A stretch of DNA of 64,000 nt from Candidatus Chromulinivoraceae bacterium (GTDB taxonomy: Bacteria; Patescibacteriota; Saccharimonadia; Saccharimonadales; Saccharimonadaceae): the NCBI GenBank assembly GCA_035478595.1, contig DATIJL010000012.1:1-64000 (forward strand), read 5' to 3'. This document shows, piece by piece, positions 15,875-23,799 of this stretch. Position numbers and translations under genes: made by a program. Each line of letters starts with the position of its first letter. Within the stretch, counting starts at the first letter, position 1. The notes under the pieces are model-generated. The model was not told the DNA's origin and searched no databases. It saw only the letters and a list, made by a program, of their open reading frames with translations.

Positions 15875-17473
15875 ATGACACGCTGGCACGATGTTAATGG
15901 CATCTATCAGATATATCCCCGTAGCTTTAAAGACTCCAACGGAGATGGTATTGGTGATTTACCAGGCATCATTGAAAAACTTCGTTACATAAAGGATGGT
16001 CGGCACTCGCTTGGGATTGACGCAATCTGGATCTCACCTTTTTTTAAGTCTCCGATGGCAGACTTTGGGTATGATATCTCCGACTATTACACTGTAGATC
16101 CATTATTTGGTACGAACGATGATTTTAAGAGCTTGCTTAAAGAAGCGCATCGTCGTGAAATTAAGGTGATGATTGACTATGTACCAAACCACACATCCGA
16201 TCAACACGAGTGGTTTAAAGAGTCGCGAAGTTCGCGTGATAATCTGCGTCGTGATTGGTACGTATGGCACGATCCCAAGCCGGATGGCTCTCCGCCTAAT
16301 AACTGGCTGAGTGTTTTTGGCGGGTCTGCATGGAAATATGACGAAGTAACCGGCCAATACTATCTACATAGCTTTTTGTCGGCACAACCCGATCTTAACT
16401 GGGATAACCCAGTAGTTCGAAAAGCAATGACCGATGTGCTTGATTATTGGTTATCTATGGGGGTCGACGGTATCCGCGCCGATGCAGTGCGCTGGCTCTC
16501 TAAAGATACGGTGCTTTTCGAGGATAATCCACCCAACCCTAACTACAAGGAGGGCGACGACCCATATCATAAGCAACTGCAACTACGTAGCCGTTACGGT
16601 GACTTGCTCGACTCGTATCTATACGAAATCGCTGCTACTGTGGCTAAATATCCTGACCGCATTATCTTGTTTGAAGATTATCCGGACGAGCGAATTAACG
16701 AAGATGCTCAGTATGTTAATTTTTATTCTATCTATCCAAAAGTGGCGGCGCCTTTTAACTTCGATGGAATGCGGACATCCTATTCGGCCTCTGCGTTTCG
16801 TGGGTTTATAGATAATTTTCAAGATCTTTTAGGCAGAGAGCTGCGACCATTCTATTGCTTTAGCAACCATGACCAATCCCGCTTAGTGAGCCGTGTTGGT
16901 CATCAACAGGCTAAATTGATCGGTATGATGCAATTGACGCTTCCAGGTATTCCAGTAGTTTATTATGGCGATGAGCTTGGCATGCACGATGTGATTATGC
17001 CGCAAGAGATTGTTCGTGATCCTTTTGGCCTCGCGCAGCCGCGACTTGGCCGAGACCCAGAGCGTACGCCAATGCAGTGGACGGCCGGTGAAAATGCTGG
17101 TTTTAGTGTAGATAGGCCATGGCTACCAGTTGCTGATGATAGTGCGCAGAATAACGTAGATACAGAGTTGGAGGATCCATCATCGTTTCTTTCTATGTAT
17201 CATTCGCTACTCGAGCTGCGTCATGAGCACGATCTTCACACGGGAGTTTATCATCGGTGGGAGGGTTCGAATGACCAAGTCTTTGGCTATACACGTAAAA
17301 GCGGTGACCATGTATTCCTGATGCTCTTTAATATGTCCGATACGCCAGTAAACTGTCAAGAGGTTCAAGGCGCAGTTATCTATTCGACGCATCCGTCTAT
17401 ACAATGGGATACTGAAAGCTGCGCAACCCTTGAACCTCATCAAGGACTTATTACGCGCTACCACCAAGATTAA
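15875..17473 (+). CDS. GH13 alpha-glucosidase / oligo-1,6-glucosidase
   Basis: A 532-aa GH13 enzyme of alpha-glucosidase type. It starts with the typical YQIYPRSFKDSNGDGIGDL calcium/strand segment and carries DYVPNHTSDQ, nucleophile region GVDGIRADAVRWL, acid ILFEDYPDE and FSNHDQSR. Members cleave alpha-1,4 or alpha-1,6 bonds in small oligosaccharides from the non-reducing end. No signal peptide. ATG 15875 lies six bases after TACAAT, with no Shine-Dalgarno. With the trehalase and the upstream GH13 gene it would feed glucose into glycolysis. Its TAA overlaps the stop of convergent rarA (TTAA). Confidence 0.94.
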   Translation: MTRWHDVNGIYQIYPRSFKDSNGDGIGDLPGIIEKLRYIKDGRHSLGIDAIWISPFFKSPMADFGYDISDYYTVDPLFGTNDDFKSLLKEAHRREIKVMIDYVPNHTSDQHEWFKESRSSRDNLRRDWYVWHDPKPDGSPPNNWLSVFGGSAWKYDEVTGQYYLHSFLSAQPDLNWDNPVVRKAMTDVLDYWLSMGVDGIRADAVRWLSKDTVLFEDNPPNPNYKEGDDPYHKQLQLRSRYGDLLDSYLYEIAATVAKYPDRIILFEDYPDERINEDAQYVNFYSIYPKVAAPFNFDGMRTSYSASAFRGFIDNFQDLLGRELRPFYCFSNHDQSRLVSRVGHQQAKLIGMMQLTLPGIPVVYYGDELGMHDVIMPQEIVRDPFGLAQPRLGRDPERTPMQWTAGENAGFSVDRPWLPVADDSAQNNVDTELEDPSSFLSMYHSLLELRHEHDLHTGVYHRWEGSNDQVFGYTRKSGDHVFLMLFNMSDTPVNCQEVQGAVIYSTHPSIQWDTESCATLEPHQGLITRYHQD

Positions 17474-18642
17474 AATATTTTTTTGTCTTGCAGTTCATCG
17501 GGTAAGAAGCCTTTTTGATGTTTAAAATCAGCTTCCCATTTATAATCTTTGTTGTATCCCAAATCCTTCATGAGCTTTGTCGGTGCATTTCGCAGATGGA
17601 GCGGTACGGGCGCGTCCGGATACTGGCGGGCGAGAGCTTGAGCTCGACCCATTGCCTCTGTCGTTTGGCGCGATTTAGTCGCTTTAGCAAGGGCAGTGGC
17701 GGTGTGAAATAGCACATAGTTACTTTCTGGCATACCAATTCGCTCCACCGCCTGGAACGCGTTAAGTGCTAGGCCCAGCGCACCGTTTCCAGCGAGACCG
17801 ATATCCTCGGATGCAAAAATAATCATTCGTCTAGCAATAAACTTCGGGTCTTCGCCAGCATCAATCATGCGAGCTAGATAATAGAGCGTTGCGTCGACAT
17901 TGCCACCGCGCATGCTTTTAATAAAAGCTGAAATGACATTGTAATGCATCTCACCCTTTTTATCGTAGCCAGGTACTCGCCTTTGAGCAGCGGTTTTTAC
18001 GATTTCAGGTGTGACTTTTTCATCTAGAGAAAGAGCTAGTTCTAGGTTACCAAGTGCAACGCGGGCATCTCCCCCAGATAGCTCGGCTAGGTAGTCGAGT
18101 GCCTTTGGCGTGACTCGTTTAGTCGATTTTAAGTCCTTAAGCGCACGCTTTAGAATATTGATAATCTCCTCTTTTGCAAGCGGCTGCAATACGAGGACAC
18201 GACTTCGTGAAAGTAGCGGCGAGATAACCTCAAAACTCGGGTTTTCGGTAGTCGCGCCTATAAGAGTAATAAGACCAGACTCCACGTGTGGTAAAAACGC
18301 ATCTTGCTGAGCTTTGTTAAAGCGATGAATCTCATCCACGAATAGTAATGTTCGCAGTTGGAGGTTCCAGTTTTGACGAGCGTGCTCAACAACTTTCTCA
18401 ACATCTTTTTTACCGCTTGTTACGGCTGAAAGCTCAATAAACTCCGCGTTGGTCTCGCGCGCAATAATACGAGCAAGGGTTGTCTTGCCGCTGCCGGGTG
18501 GTCCCCATAAAATAAGGCTCACAGGCTCTTTTTTACGAACAATCTGCCGCAAAATTTCACCATCACCAAGCAGGTGGGTTTGTCCAACCACCTCATCCAG
18601 CGTTTGAGGACGCATTTTTTCTGCTAACGGCACTCTCTCCAT
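17470..18642 (-). CDS. rarA: Replication-associated recombination protein A (AAA ATPase)
   Basis: RarA/MgsA (390 aa) acts at stalled replication forks. Walker A is GPPGSGKTT, Walker [13 protein letters not shown], sensor 1 GATTENPSF, and the C-terminal tetramerisation/DUF domain follows (about 260-390). Length is slightly below the 420-450 of E. coli and Bacillus. ATG follows a TATAAT hexamer by seven bases (minus strand, complement of 18650-18655), another leaderless-type start. It is convergent with the GH13 gene and shares TTAA with its stop. Confidence 0.95.
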   Translation of the reverse strand: MERVPLAEKMRPQTLDEVVGQTHLLGDGEILRQIVRKKEPVSLILWGPPGSGKTTLARIIARETNAEFIELSAVTSGKKDVEKVVEHARQNWNLQLRTLLFVDEIHRFNKAQQDAFLPHVESGLITLIGATTENPSFEVISPLLSRSRVLVLQPLAKEEIINILKRALKDLKSTKRVTPKALDYLAELSGGDARVALGNLELALSLDEKVTPEIVKTAAQRRVPGYDKKGEMHYNVISAFIKSMRGGNVDATLYYLARMIDAGEDPKFIARRMIIFASEDIGLAGNGALGLALNAFQAVERIGMPESNYVLFHTATALAKATKSRQTTEAMGRAQALARQYPDAPVPLHLRNAPTKLMKDLGYNKDYKWEADFKHQKGFLPDELQDKKIF

Positions 18643-18701
18643 CTCTTTTATTATACGCGTATATTTTACAGGTATGCTAGTTGGAGGTATACTAGTCTTT
18701 A

Positions 18702-19757
18702 ATGGATCGAACTACCGTATTACTACTTTTCGGCGGTGAATCATCCGAACACGATGTTTCGATTTCTTCTGCACGCAATGTGTATGCTGCCATAGATGAT
18801 GCTAAATATACCGTTCTTCTTGGTTATATTGATCGTTTAGGTAAGTGGTGGCTTATAGATAAGCTTGGTAACGAGCTAGATACTCACGGCGCACCTCAGC
18901 TTACGCCAGTTATGGGCGCAGGTAGCTTTATTACTATTCCAAGCAGTCGTGTCGTTAAGCCAGATGTTATCCTGCCTATATTACACGGTAAAAACGGCGA
19001 AGATGGTAGTGTTCAAGGCTTATCACAGCTACTTCATATCCCTATTGTTGGTTGTGACATGACTTCTAGCGCGCTTTGTATGGATAAGGTTGCGACTAAA
19101 GAAGTGCTTTCTAAAAACGGTATGTCGGTTGCTCCGTACGAGGTTCATCGTGATGGTGCGGCTATACCGGACTTTAACCAGCTTAGTATGCGTCTTGGCT
19201 CGCCGATGTTCGTTAAGCCATCTAGAGCAGGTAGCTCTGTTGGGGTAAGCAAGGTATATAGCGAAGAAGAGCTGGTTCGCGCACTCGAAACGGCACATCA
19301 GCACGACAAGACAGTGCTGATAGAGCGCGGAATTACTGGTCGAGAGCTAGAAGTAGCTGTACTCGGTAATCCTCCTAATCACAAAGCTAGCGGTGTAGGT
19401 GAAGTCAAACCGGGTGACGATTTTTACAGCTATGACGCTAAATACGCAGCTACTAGCACCTCGCAGGTTATCATTCCCGCTGAGCTCGAAGAGCGCGATG
19501 AAGCAAAAATAACGCAGTTAGCAGCAAAAGCCTTTGAGGTGTTAGGGTGCAGTGGGCTTTCACGGGTGGATTTCTTCTTAGCTGATGACGGCACAGTGTA
19601 TGTAAATGAGATTAATACATTGCCTGGCTTTACAAACATCAGTATGTATCCAAAACTATGGCGCCAAAAGGGAATATCATATTCTGAGCTCATCGACCAA
19701 CTGATTAGTCTTGCATTTGATGGCTCGCGGGCAGACACTGAAGATACGGAGGAATAA
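18702..19757 (+). CDS. ddl: D-alanine--D-alanine ligase
   Basis: Ddl (351 aa) makes the D-Ala-D-Ala dipeptide for peptidoglycan. The N-terminal LFGGESSEHDVSI, the ATP-grasp region, and the C-terminal NEINTLPGFTNISMYP signature are all present. TATACT lies eight bases upstream of ATG 18702. The start is followed at its 3' end by an SPFH gene that begins immediately after the TAA, so the two are co-transcribed. Length is normal. Confidence 0.95.
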   Translation: MDRTTVLLLFGGESSEHDVSISSARNVYAAIDDAKYTVLLGYIDRLGKWWLIDKLGNELDTHGAPQLTPVMGAGSFITIPSSRVVKPDVILPILHGKNGEDGSVQGLSQLLHIPIVGCDMTSSALCMDKVATKEVLSKNGMSVAPYEVHRDGAAIPDFNQLSMRLGSPMFVKPSRAGSSVGVSKVYSEEELVRALETAHQHDKTVLIERGITGRELEVAVLGNPPNHKASGVGEVKPGDDFYSYDAKYAATSTSQVIIPAELEERDEAKITQLAAKAFEVLGCSGLSRVDFFLADDGTVYVNEINTLPGFTNISMYPKLWRQKGISYSELIDQLISLAFDGSRADTEDTEE

Positions 19758-20507
19758 ATGGACGGACTAGCAGTAACAATAGTAATCATTGTTTTGATCT
19801 ATATCTTTAGTGGCATAAAAGTTGTCAACCAGTACGAACGAGGTGTTGTTTTGACGCTAGGAAAGTTCACAGGTATGCGAACTCCTGGTCTTTGCGTTAT
19901 CGTGCCTGTCTTTCAGCGAATGATTAAGGTTGACGTTCGTACTAATACCATCGATATTCCTAAACAAGAGGTTATCACACAAGATAACGTCACCGTTAAT
20001 GTTGATGCGGTAGTGTATTTTAAGGTAAAGGATGCCGAAAAGGCTGTGCTTGAAGTGAGGAATTACATATATGCAAGTAGTCAGTTCGCTCAGGCTGCAT
20101 TACGTGATGTAACGGGAAATGTAGAACTCGACTCACTCCTGGGAAAGCGGAACGAAGTCAGCACCCAAATTAAAGAGATTGTCGATGTCCAAACTGAGAA
20201 GTGGGGAATTGATGTAGAGAGCGTGAAAATCCAAAATATTGAATTGCCACAGGATATGAAGCGTGCGATGGCAAAGCAGGCTGAGGCCGAGCGTGAGCGT
20301 CGAGCGGTTATTATTACGGCCGAAGGCGAAAAGGCAGCAGCACAGGCTGTGGCGGATGCTGCAGGTATCCTCTCGAAGGCGGCAGGCGGTATTAATATTC
20401 GTACACTTCAAACTCTCGAGAAGATTGCTGTGGAGCCAAGTCAAAAAACAGTTGTTGTTCTACCTTCGGAACTGACGAATGCTGTTTCGAAGCTTATGGG
20501 CAAGTAG
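19758..20507 (+). CDS. SPFH/band 7 (stomatin/slipin-like) membrane protein
   Basis: An N-terminal transmembrane helix (about 4-22) is followed by an SPFH domain (KVVNQYERGVVLTLGKF, IDIPKQEVITQDNVTVNVDAV) and an Ala/Glu-rich coiled coil (about 180-230). This is the slipin architecture; such proteins form membrane microdomain oligomers and often regulate membrane proteases. ATG directly follows the ddl stop codon and GGAGG sits just before it, giving coupled translation. No NfeD partner gene is adjacent. Length 249 aa is typical. Confidence 0.92.
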   Translation: MDGLAVTIVIIVLIYIFSGIKVVNQYERGVVLTLGKFTGMRTPGLCVIVPVFQRMIKVDVRTNTIDIPKQEVITQDNVTVNVDAVVYFKVKDAEKAVLEVRNYIYASSQFAQAALRDVTGNVELDSLLGKRNEVSTQIKEIVDVQTEKWGIDVESVKIQNIELPQDMKRAMAKQAEAERERRAVIITAEGEKAAAQAVADAAGILSKAAGGINIRTLQTLEKIAVEPSQKTVVVLPSELTNAVSKLMGK

Positions 20508-20568
20508 CCTTGTGAAAAACGTCCATCTCTAGTAAAATGGTGAAGTTGCAGTTTAATACTGCCTGTGT

Positions 20569-20644
20569 GGCTCTTTAGCTCAGTTGGTAGAGCAGAGGCC
20601 TGAAGAGCCTTGTGTCCCCAGTTCAAGTCTGGGAGGAGCCACCA
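20569..20644 (+). tRNA. tRNA-Phe (anticodon GAA)
   Basis: Complete 76-nt cloverleaf: acceptor GGCTCTT with AGGAGCC, D stem GCTC/GAGC, anticodon stem GAGGC/GCCTT, T stem CCCAG/CTGGG. Anticodon GAA at 20602-20604 reads UUC and UUU. The 3' CCA is encoded. A strong terminator follows. Confidence 0.95.
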
Positions 20645-20660
20645 AAATTATCAGTAGATA

Positions 20661-20700
20661 CAAATAGTTCCAGATTTTATTTTCTGGAACTATTTGTTTT
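20661..20700 (+). terminator. Intrinsic terminator after tRNA-Phe
   Basis: A 14-bp perfect stem (20661-20674 with 20683-20696), 8-base loop, followed by TTTT. Confidence 0.85.
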
Positions 20701-20844
20701 ATGTCGCCTCTGTTATTTCAATTCCGGTCTGGGAGGGTGACTCGGTGTGGATGACCCTAGTTAATCTAAATGTAGACGGCTATTACAATATTCTTCATAC
20801 GACAAAAATGGATATTTTTCTGAAAATTATGCTAAAATTGTCGT

Positions 20845-21831
20845 ATGAGATTAAACAAAAGCAGTTCGTACGTGCTTATATATCTTCTACAGGGCTATGA
20901 GACAGCTCCTGCGATAAGTGAACAGCTTAAGAGCGTCGATATTCGATCTATCCAGCGTTCACTGATAAGACTAGTGGACTTGGGGATAATCACGAGAAAT
21001 GGAACAAACAATAATCCGACGTATAGCGTTAACTACCCGCAACTTATCGTCTCGGACATAGACGAGAAGCTTCTGGAAGATGAGAATCGTCCATCAACAA
21101 CGCTTAATCATCAATTTATCGCTTGGCTCGACGGTCTTTCCAGCGAGGTCTTGGAAGAACTATTCGGTAATCATGCTGTGAAATATGAGCCCGGTACTCA
21201 AATGACCCCTAAGGAACTGGAGTATTTAACGGTTGAGCTGTCCTGGAAGTCCTCTTCTCTAGAAGGCAATACGTACACACTTCTCGATACACAACTTCTT
21301 TTAACTGAAGGCATTAAGGCGAAAAATAGAACTGAATTTGAAACGCAAATGATACTTAATCATAAAGATGCTATATCGTTTATAGTTGAAAATCCAGAGT
21401 TATTCACGTCATCTGTAGTTTTTCCTACTATTGAGGAGCTACATCGTATTATTGGACGAAATCTAGGTATTGAAAGCGGTGTCCGAAAAAAGATAGTTCG
21501 TATTAGTGCGAGCAACTACGAACCACTCTCTGGTCCACAGCAGCTAAGAGAAGCTGTTGATACGGTCTTGTCAGTTATAAGCCGTGTTGCAGATCCTTTC
21601 GCTCGAGCCTTACTTGCGTTAACGCTTATTCCGTATCTCCAAGTATTCGAGGATGGTAATAAACGAACAGGTCGCATGCTTGCAAATGCATTACTCATCA
21701 CTACTATAGGTAAGGGTTTTAGTTTACGTAAGACTGAAGCTCGTGAGCTAGCGCTTGCATACCTATCATTTTACGAATTCAACAGTGTTAAGCCTTTGTC
21801 TAAAATACTAGACAAAGAACTCTCAAGGTAG
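20845..21831 (+). CDS. Fic-domain protein with N-terminal winged helix; catalytic His replaced by Gln
   Basis: The 328-aa protein has an N-terminal winged-helix region (about 1-65), an inhibitory-helix motif S136xxxE140G and a Fic core. In most Fic AMP-transferases the core motif is HPFxxGNGRxxR; here it reads QVFEDGNKRTGR (266-277), with Gln at the catalytic His place. The rest of the phosphate-binding loop is intact. Similar Gln-type sequences occur in HTH-Fic fusions as I recall, so this may be a subfamily with altered or lost AMPylation, perhaps a regulator. TAAAAT six bases before ATG 20845 gives a leaderless start. No antitoxin-like gene is adjacent. It lies just downstream of tRNA-Phe. 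Confidence 0.88.
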   Translation: MRLNKSSSYVLIYLLQGYETAPAISEQLKSVDIRSIQRSLIRLVDLGIITRNGTNNNPTYSVNYPQLIVSDIDEKLLEDENRPSTTLNHQFIAWLDGLSSEVLEELFGNHAVKYEPGTQMTPKELEYLTVELSWKSSSLEGNTYTLLDTQLLLTEGIKAKNRTEFETQMILNHKDAISFIVENPELFTSSVVFPTIEELHRIIGRNLGIESGVRKKIVRISASNYEPLSGPQQLREAVDTVLSVISRVADPFARALLALTLIPYLQVFEDGNKRTGRMLANALLITTIGKGFSLRKTEARELALAYLSFYEFNSVKPLSKILDKELSR

Positions 21832-21845
21832 TATCGCCCAGATAT

Positions 21846-21910
21846 TGTCGGGGTCCACCAAGATTATCCAAAAAGACAAAAATCCGAAAATTATATTTCT
21901 TCGGATTTTT
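21846..21910 (+). other. tRNA-3'-end-like sequence plus terminator
   Basis: After the fic gene, GGGGTCCACCA (21850-21860) looks like the 3' end of a tRNA gene. The 14 bases CCACCAAGATTATC (21855-21868) match the end of tRNA-Phe and its flank (20639-20652) with one change. A perfect 11-bp terminator stem (21878-21888 with 21900-21910) follows. No 5' half of a tRNA is present. It could be the far attachment site of a small insertion or a decayed tRNA gene. Confidence 0.4.
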
Positions 21911-21957
21911 TGTTTGCAGAGTTGCTCTACTTCTTATTTTGGCCTGGGAGAGCACGA

Positions 21958-22443
21958 CTATTGGAGTGGTTCGCCCTTCTCGTCAAAATTTGTCTTATAC
22001 CCCATCTTGTGAGCTGCAAGAACCATCAGGCGACGATTGCCCTCAGATGTTCGTCCAGCTGCTGCCAGGGCGCATAGCAGCTCTCCGTCTTCGTCCATGA
22101 CGACGATACCGCCATCCCATGGCAAGAACATCGGAGCGGTAGTTTGACGAAATAACATATCGGCTTCTGACCATGATCCGTCTTTCAGCTTGTTGGCATG
22201 TTTTATCGAATCTGCGCCGTATGCTAACACGGTGAAGGCAATATGGAGAGCAGTTGTAGCGCTCAACGCTTTGACGCCATCCATACGTCTAGAAACGGTA
22301 GGGACGGCCATGACGTCGGGCTGGGAAGTTATGCAGCAGATAGCCGCCGGCTTTATACCACCTTCGTCTGTAGTGGTTGTTTTGGCTATATCGACAGCGG
22401 TTTGTACGAGATCCGCTGCATCTTGATCAGTAAAATTCTTCAT
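21958..22443 (-). CDS. GlcG/HbpS-like protein (heme-degrading/heme-binding family, tentative)
   Basis: The 161-aa protein has the alpha/beta layout and Gly-rich stretch of the GlcG/HbpS family (old DUF336): an N-terminal helix with AADLVQTAVDIAK, a central KALSATTALHIAF and a C-terminal GGIVVMDEDGELLCALAAAG. HbpS binds heme in actinobacteria; other members have no known activity, so no function is assigned. TATACT lies seven bases before the ATG (complement of 22451-22456), a leaderless-type start. It stands alone. Confidence 0.5.
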   Translation of the reverse strand: MKNFTDQDAADLVQTAVDIAKTTTTDEGGIKPAAICCITSQPDVMAVPTVSRRMDGVKALSATTALHIAFTVLAYGADSIKHANKLKDGSWSEADMLFRQTTAPMFLPWDGGIVVMDEDGELLCALAAAGRTSEGNRRLMVLAAHKMGYKTNFDEKGEPLQ

Positions 22444-22565
22444 TATTACTAGTATACTAGATTCATAATCTACAACACCAAAAGTATATTGGCACTATCT
22501 CTAACTTTGATGACGGCCTGCTATGATAAGAGTATATAATCAGGTAAATGTGAGGCGAAAAATTA

Positions 22566-23240
22566 ATGGCAGATGTGATAATCGGCGAAGGTGCTCTTGC
22601 GGGTAGAGGGGTTTACGCCGCTCGTGATTTCAAAAAAGGTGAAGTAGTTATACAGTTCAGACTCAAGGAGCTTACTCAGGAAGATTTCGACACGTTGCCT
22701 GATGGTGAGTGGGAGTGGACGCATACGTTTGGCGGTAAGATATATCTCTTCTCCACACCTGAACGTTATGTTAATCACGATGACAATCCTAGTACTTTGC
22801 CTACGTCTGAAGGTGATATTGCACTACGTGACATTAAGAAAGGCGAAGCGATCACAATTAACGACAAGCTAGAATTGCAGCGTGAGCTAGATACCTTCCT
22901 AAAGGCATACGAAGAGGCTGCAAATAGTCGTGACTTCAATAAGGTCGCGCCCTTCATCGCTGACGATGCGTCATTCTGGTTTACGAACGGTCAATACCAA
23001 GGCAAGCAGGAGGTACGAAAAGCTTTTGAGGAAACCTGGGGGAATATTAAAGACGAAACATATACGATTTCAGACGTTCGCTGGGTTGGCAAAAATTACT
23101 GGGTCTCAGCGTGTAGCTATAATTTTAAATCGGATGGGATTGTCAATGGAGAGCGCCAGGTATATGAAGGTAGAGGTACGAATGTGGTCGCCCGTATCAA
23201 GGGACGATGGCGGGTAACACATGAACACCTGAGTAAATAA
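22566..23240 (+). CDS. SET-domain/SnoaL-like fusion protein
   Basis: Residues 1-100 resemble a small SET domain: GEGALAGRGVYAARDFKKGEV at the start, PERYVNHDDNPS and a final DIKKGEAITIND. SET enzymes transfer methyl groups from SAM to protein lysines. Residues 105-224 match a SnoaL/DUF4440-type cone fold (FLKAYEEAANSRDFNKV, then KGRWRVTHEHLSK). The usual last SET tyrosine (ITINY) is Asp here, so catalysis is uncertain. A GAGGCG sequence about ten bases upstream and a TATAAT near 22533 give a leadered mRNA. This domain pair is unusual to me and its role is unknown. Confidence 0.75.
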   Translation: MADVIIGEGALAGRGVYAARDFKKGEVVIQFRLKELTQEDFDTLPDGEWEWTHTFGGKIYLFSTPERYVNHDDNPSTLPTSEGDIALRDIKKGEAITINDKLELQRELDTFLKAYEEAANSRDFNKVAPFIADDASFWFTNGQYQGKQEVRKAFEETWGNIKDETYTISDVRWVGKNYWVSACSYNFKSDGIVNGERQVYEGRGTNVVARIKGRWRVTHEHLSK

Positions 23241-23278
23241 GCTCTCATTGGTAGGCTGTTATTCTTCTAATCTCATGA

Positions 23279-23311
23279 ATCAAGAACGAGGCATTCTGCC
23301 TCGTTCTTGAT
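23279..23311. terminator. Bidirectional hairpin between convergent genes
   Basis: Arms 23279-23293 and 23297-23311 form a 15-bp perfect stem with a 3-base loop, placed between convergent SET-SnoaL and VOC genes. No long T-tract. Confidence 0.65.
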
Positions 23312-23326
23312 GAAATAGGGAACCTA

Positions 23327-23716
23327 TTATGCTACTTGAAGTACCTCTAAGATATTACCCTGCGGATCCTTGAACCAAGCTGCATCTGGACCTTTATGCG
23401 CTGCAAGACCGCGAGCGATACCTTTCTCGTCTTGCGGAAAGCCCATATCCTCATAACGTTCGAACATGACACCTCGTTTAGTAAGAGCATCTACTGCTTC
23501 GTCAATATCATCAACGAAAAAGTTTAGCATGGTGTATGCTGCTGGTTGGTTTTTGTCGCTTTGATATACGGCGATCTTTGCGCCACCGGGTAGGTTAATT
23601 TCTAAGCCTGCTGGCGAATCTTTCACTTCGAGACCAAGTATCTCAGTATAGAAACTCCTTACGGCATTGAGATCTTTTGCCGAGAACGCGCTGAGTGCTG
23701 TTTTTGGATTGAACAT
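23327..23716 (-). CDS. VOC (glyoxalase/bleomycin-resistance fold) protein
   Basis: The 129-aa protein shows the paired beta-alpha-beta-beta-beta modules of the vicinal oxygen chelate family: AVRSFYTEILGLEV in the first half and FFVDDIDEAVDALTKRGV plus WFKDPQGNILEVLQ in the second. Function ranges from glyoxalase to dioxygenase and drug binding; metal ligands are only partly recognisable. Start ATG 23716 is chosen because GAGGAG lies just upstream; the open frame goes back to 23770 without such a site. It is monocistronic. Confidence 0.85.
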   Translation of the reverse strand: MFNPKTALSAFSAKDLNAVRSFYTEILGLEVKDSPAGLEINLPGGAKIAVYQSDKNQPAAYTMLNFFVDDIDEAVDALTKRGVMFERYEDMGFPQDEKGIARGLAAHKGPDAAWFKDPQGNILEVLQVA

Positions 23717-23799
23717 TTTTGACTCCTCATTACTTTCATTTTGCAAGTATAAGTATAGCATATAGTTCATTCACTGACACGCGTTGTCAATTATGTAGG

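Noticed and set aside
20845-22443. Fic plus neighbour as a toxin-antitoxin pair
   Set aside because: The neighbour is on the other strand and looks GlcG/HbpS-like; the inhibitory helix is within Fic itself.
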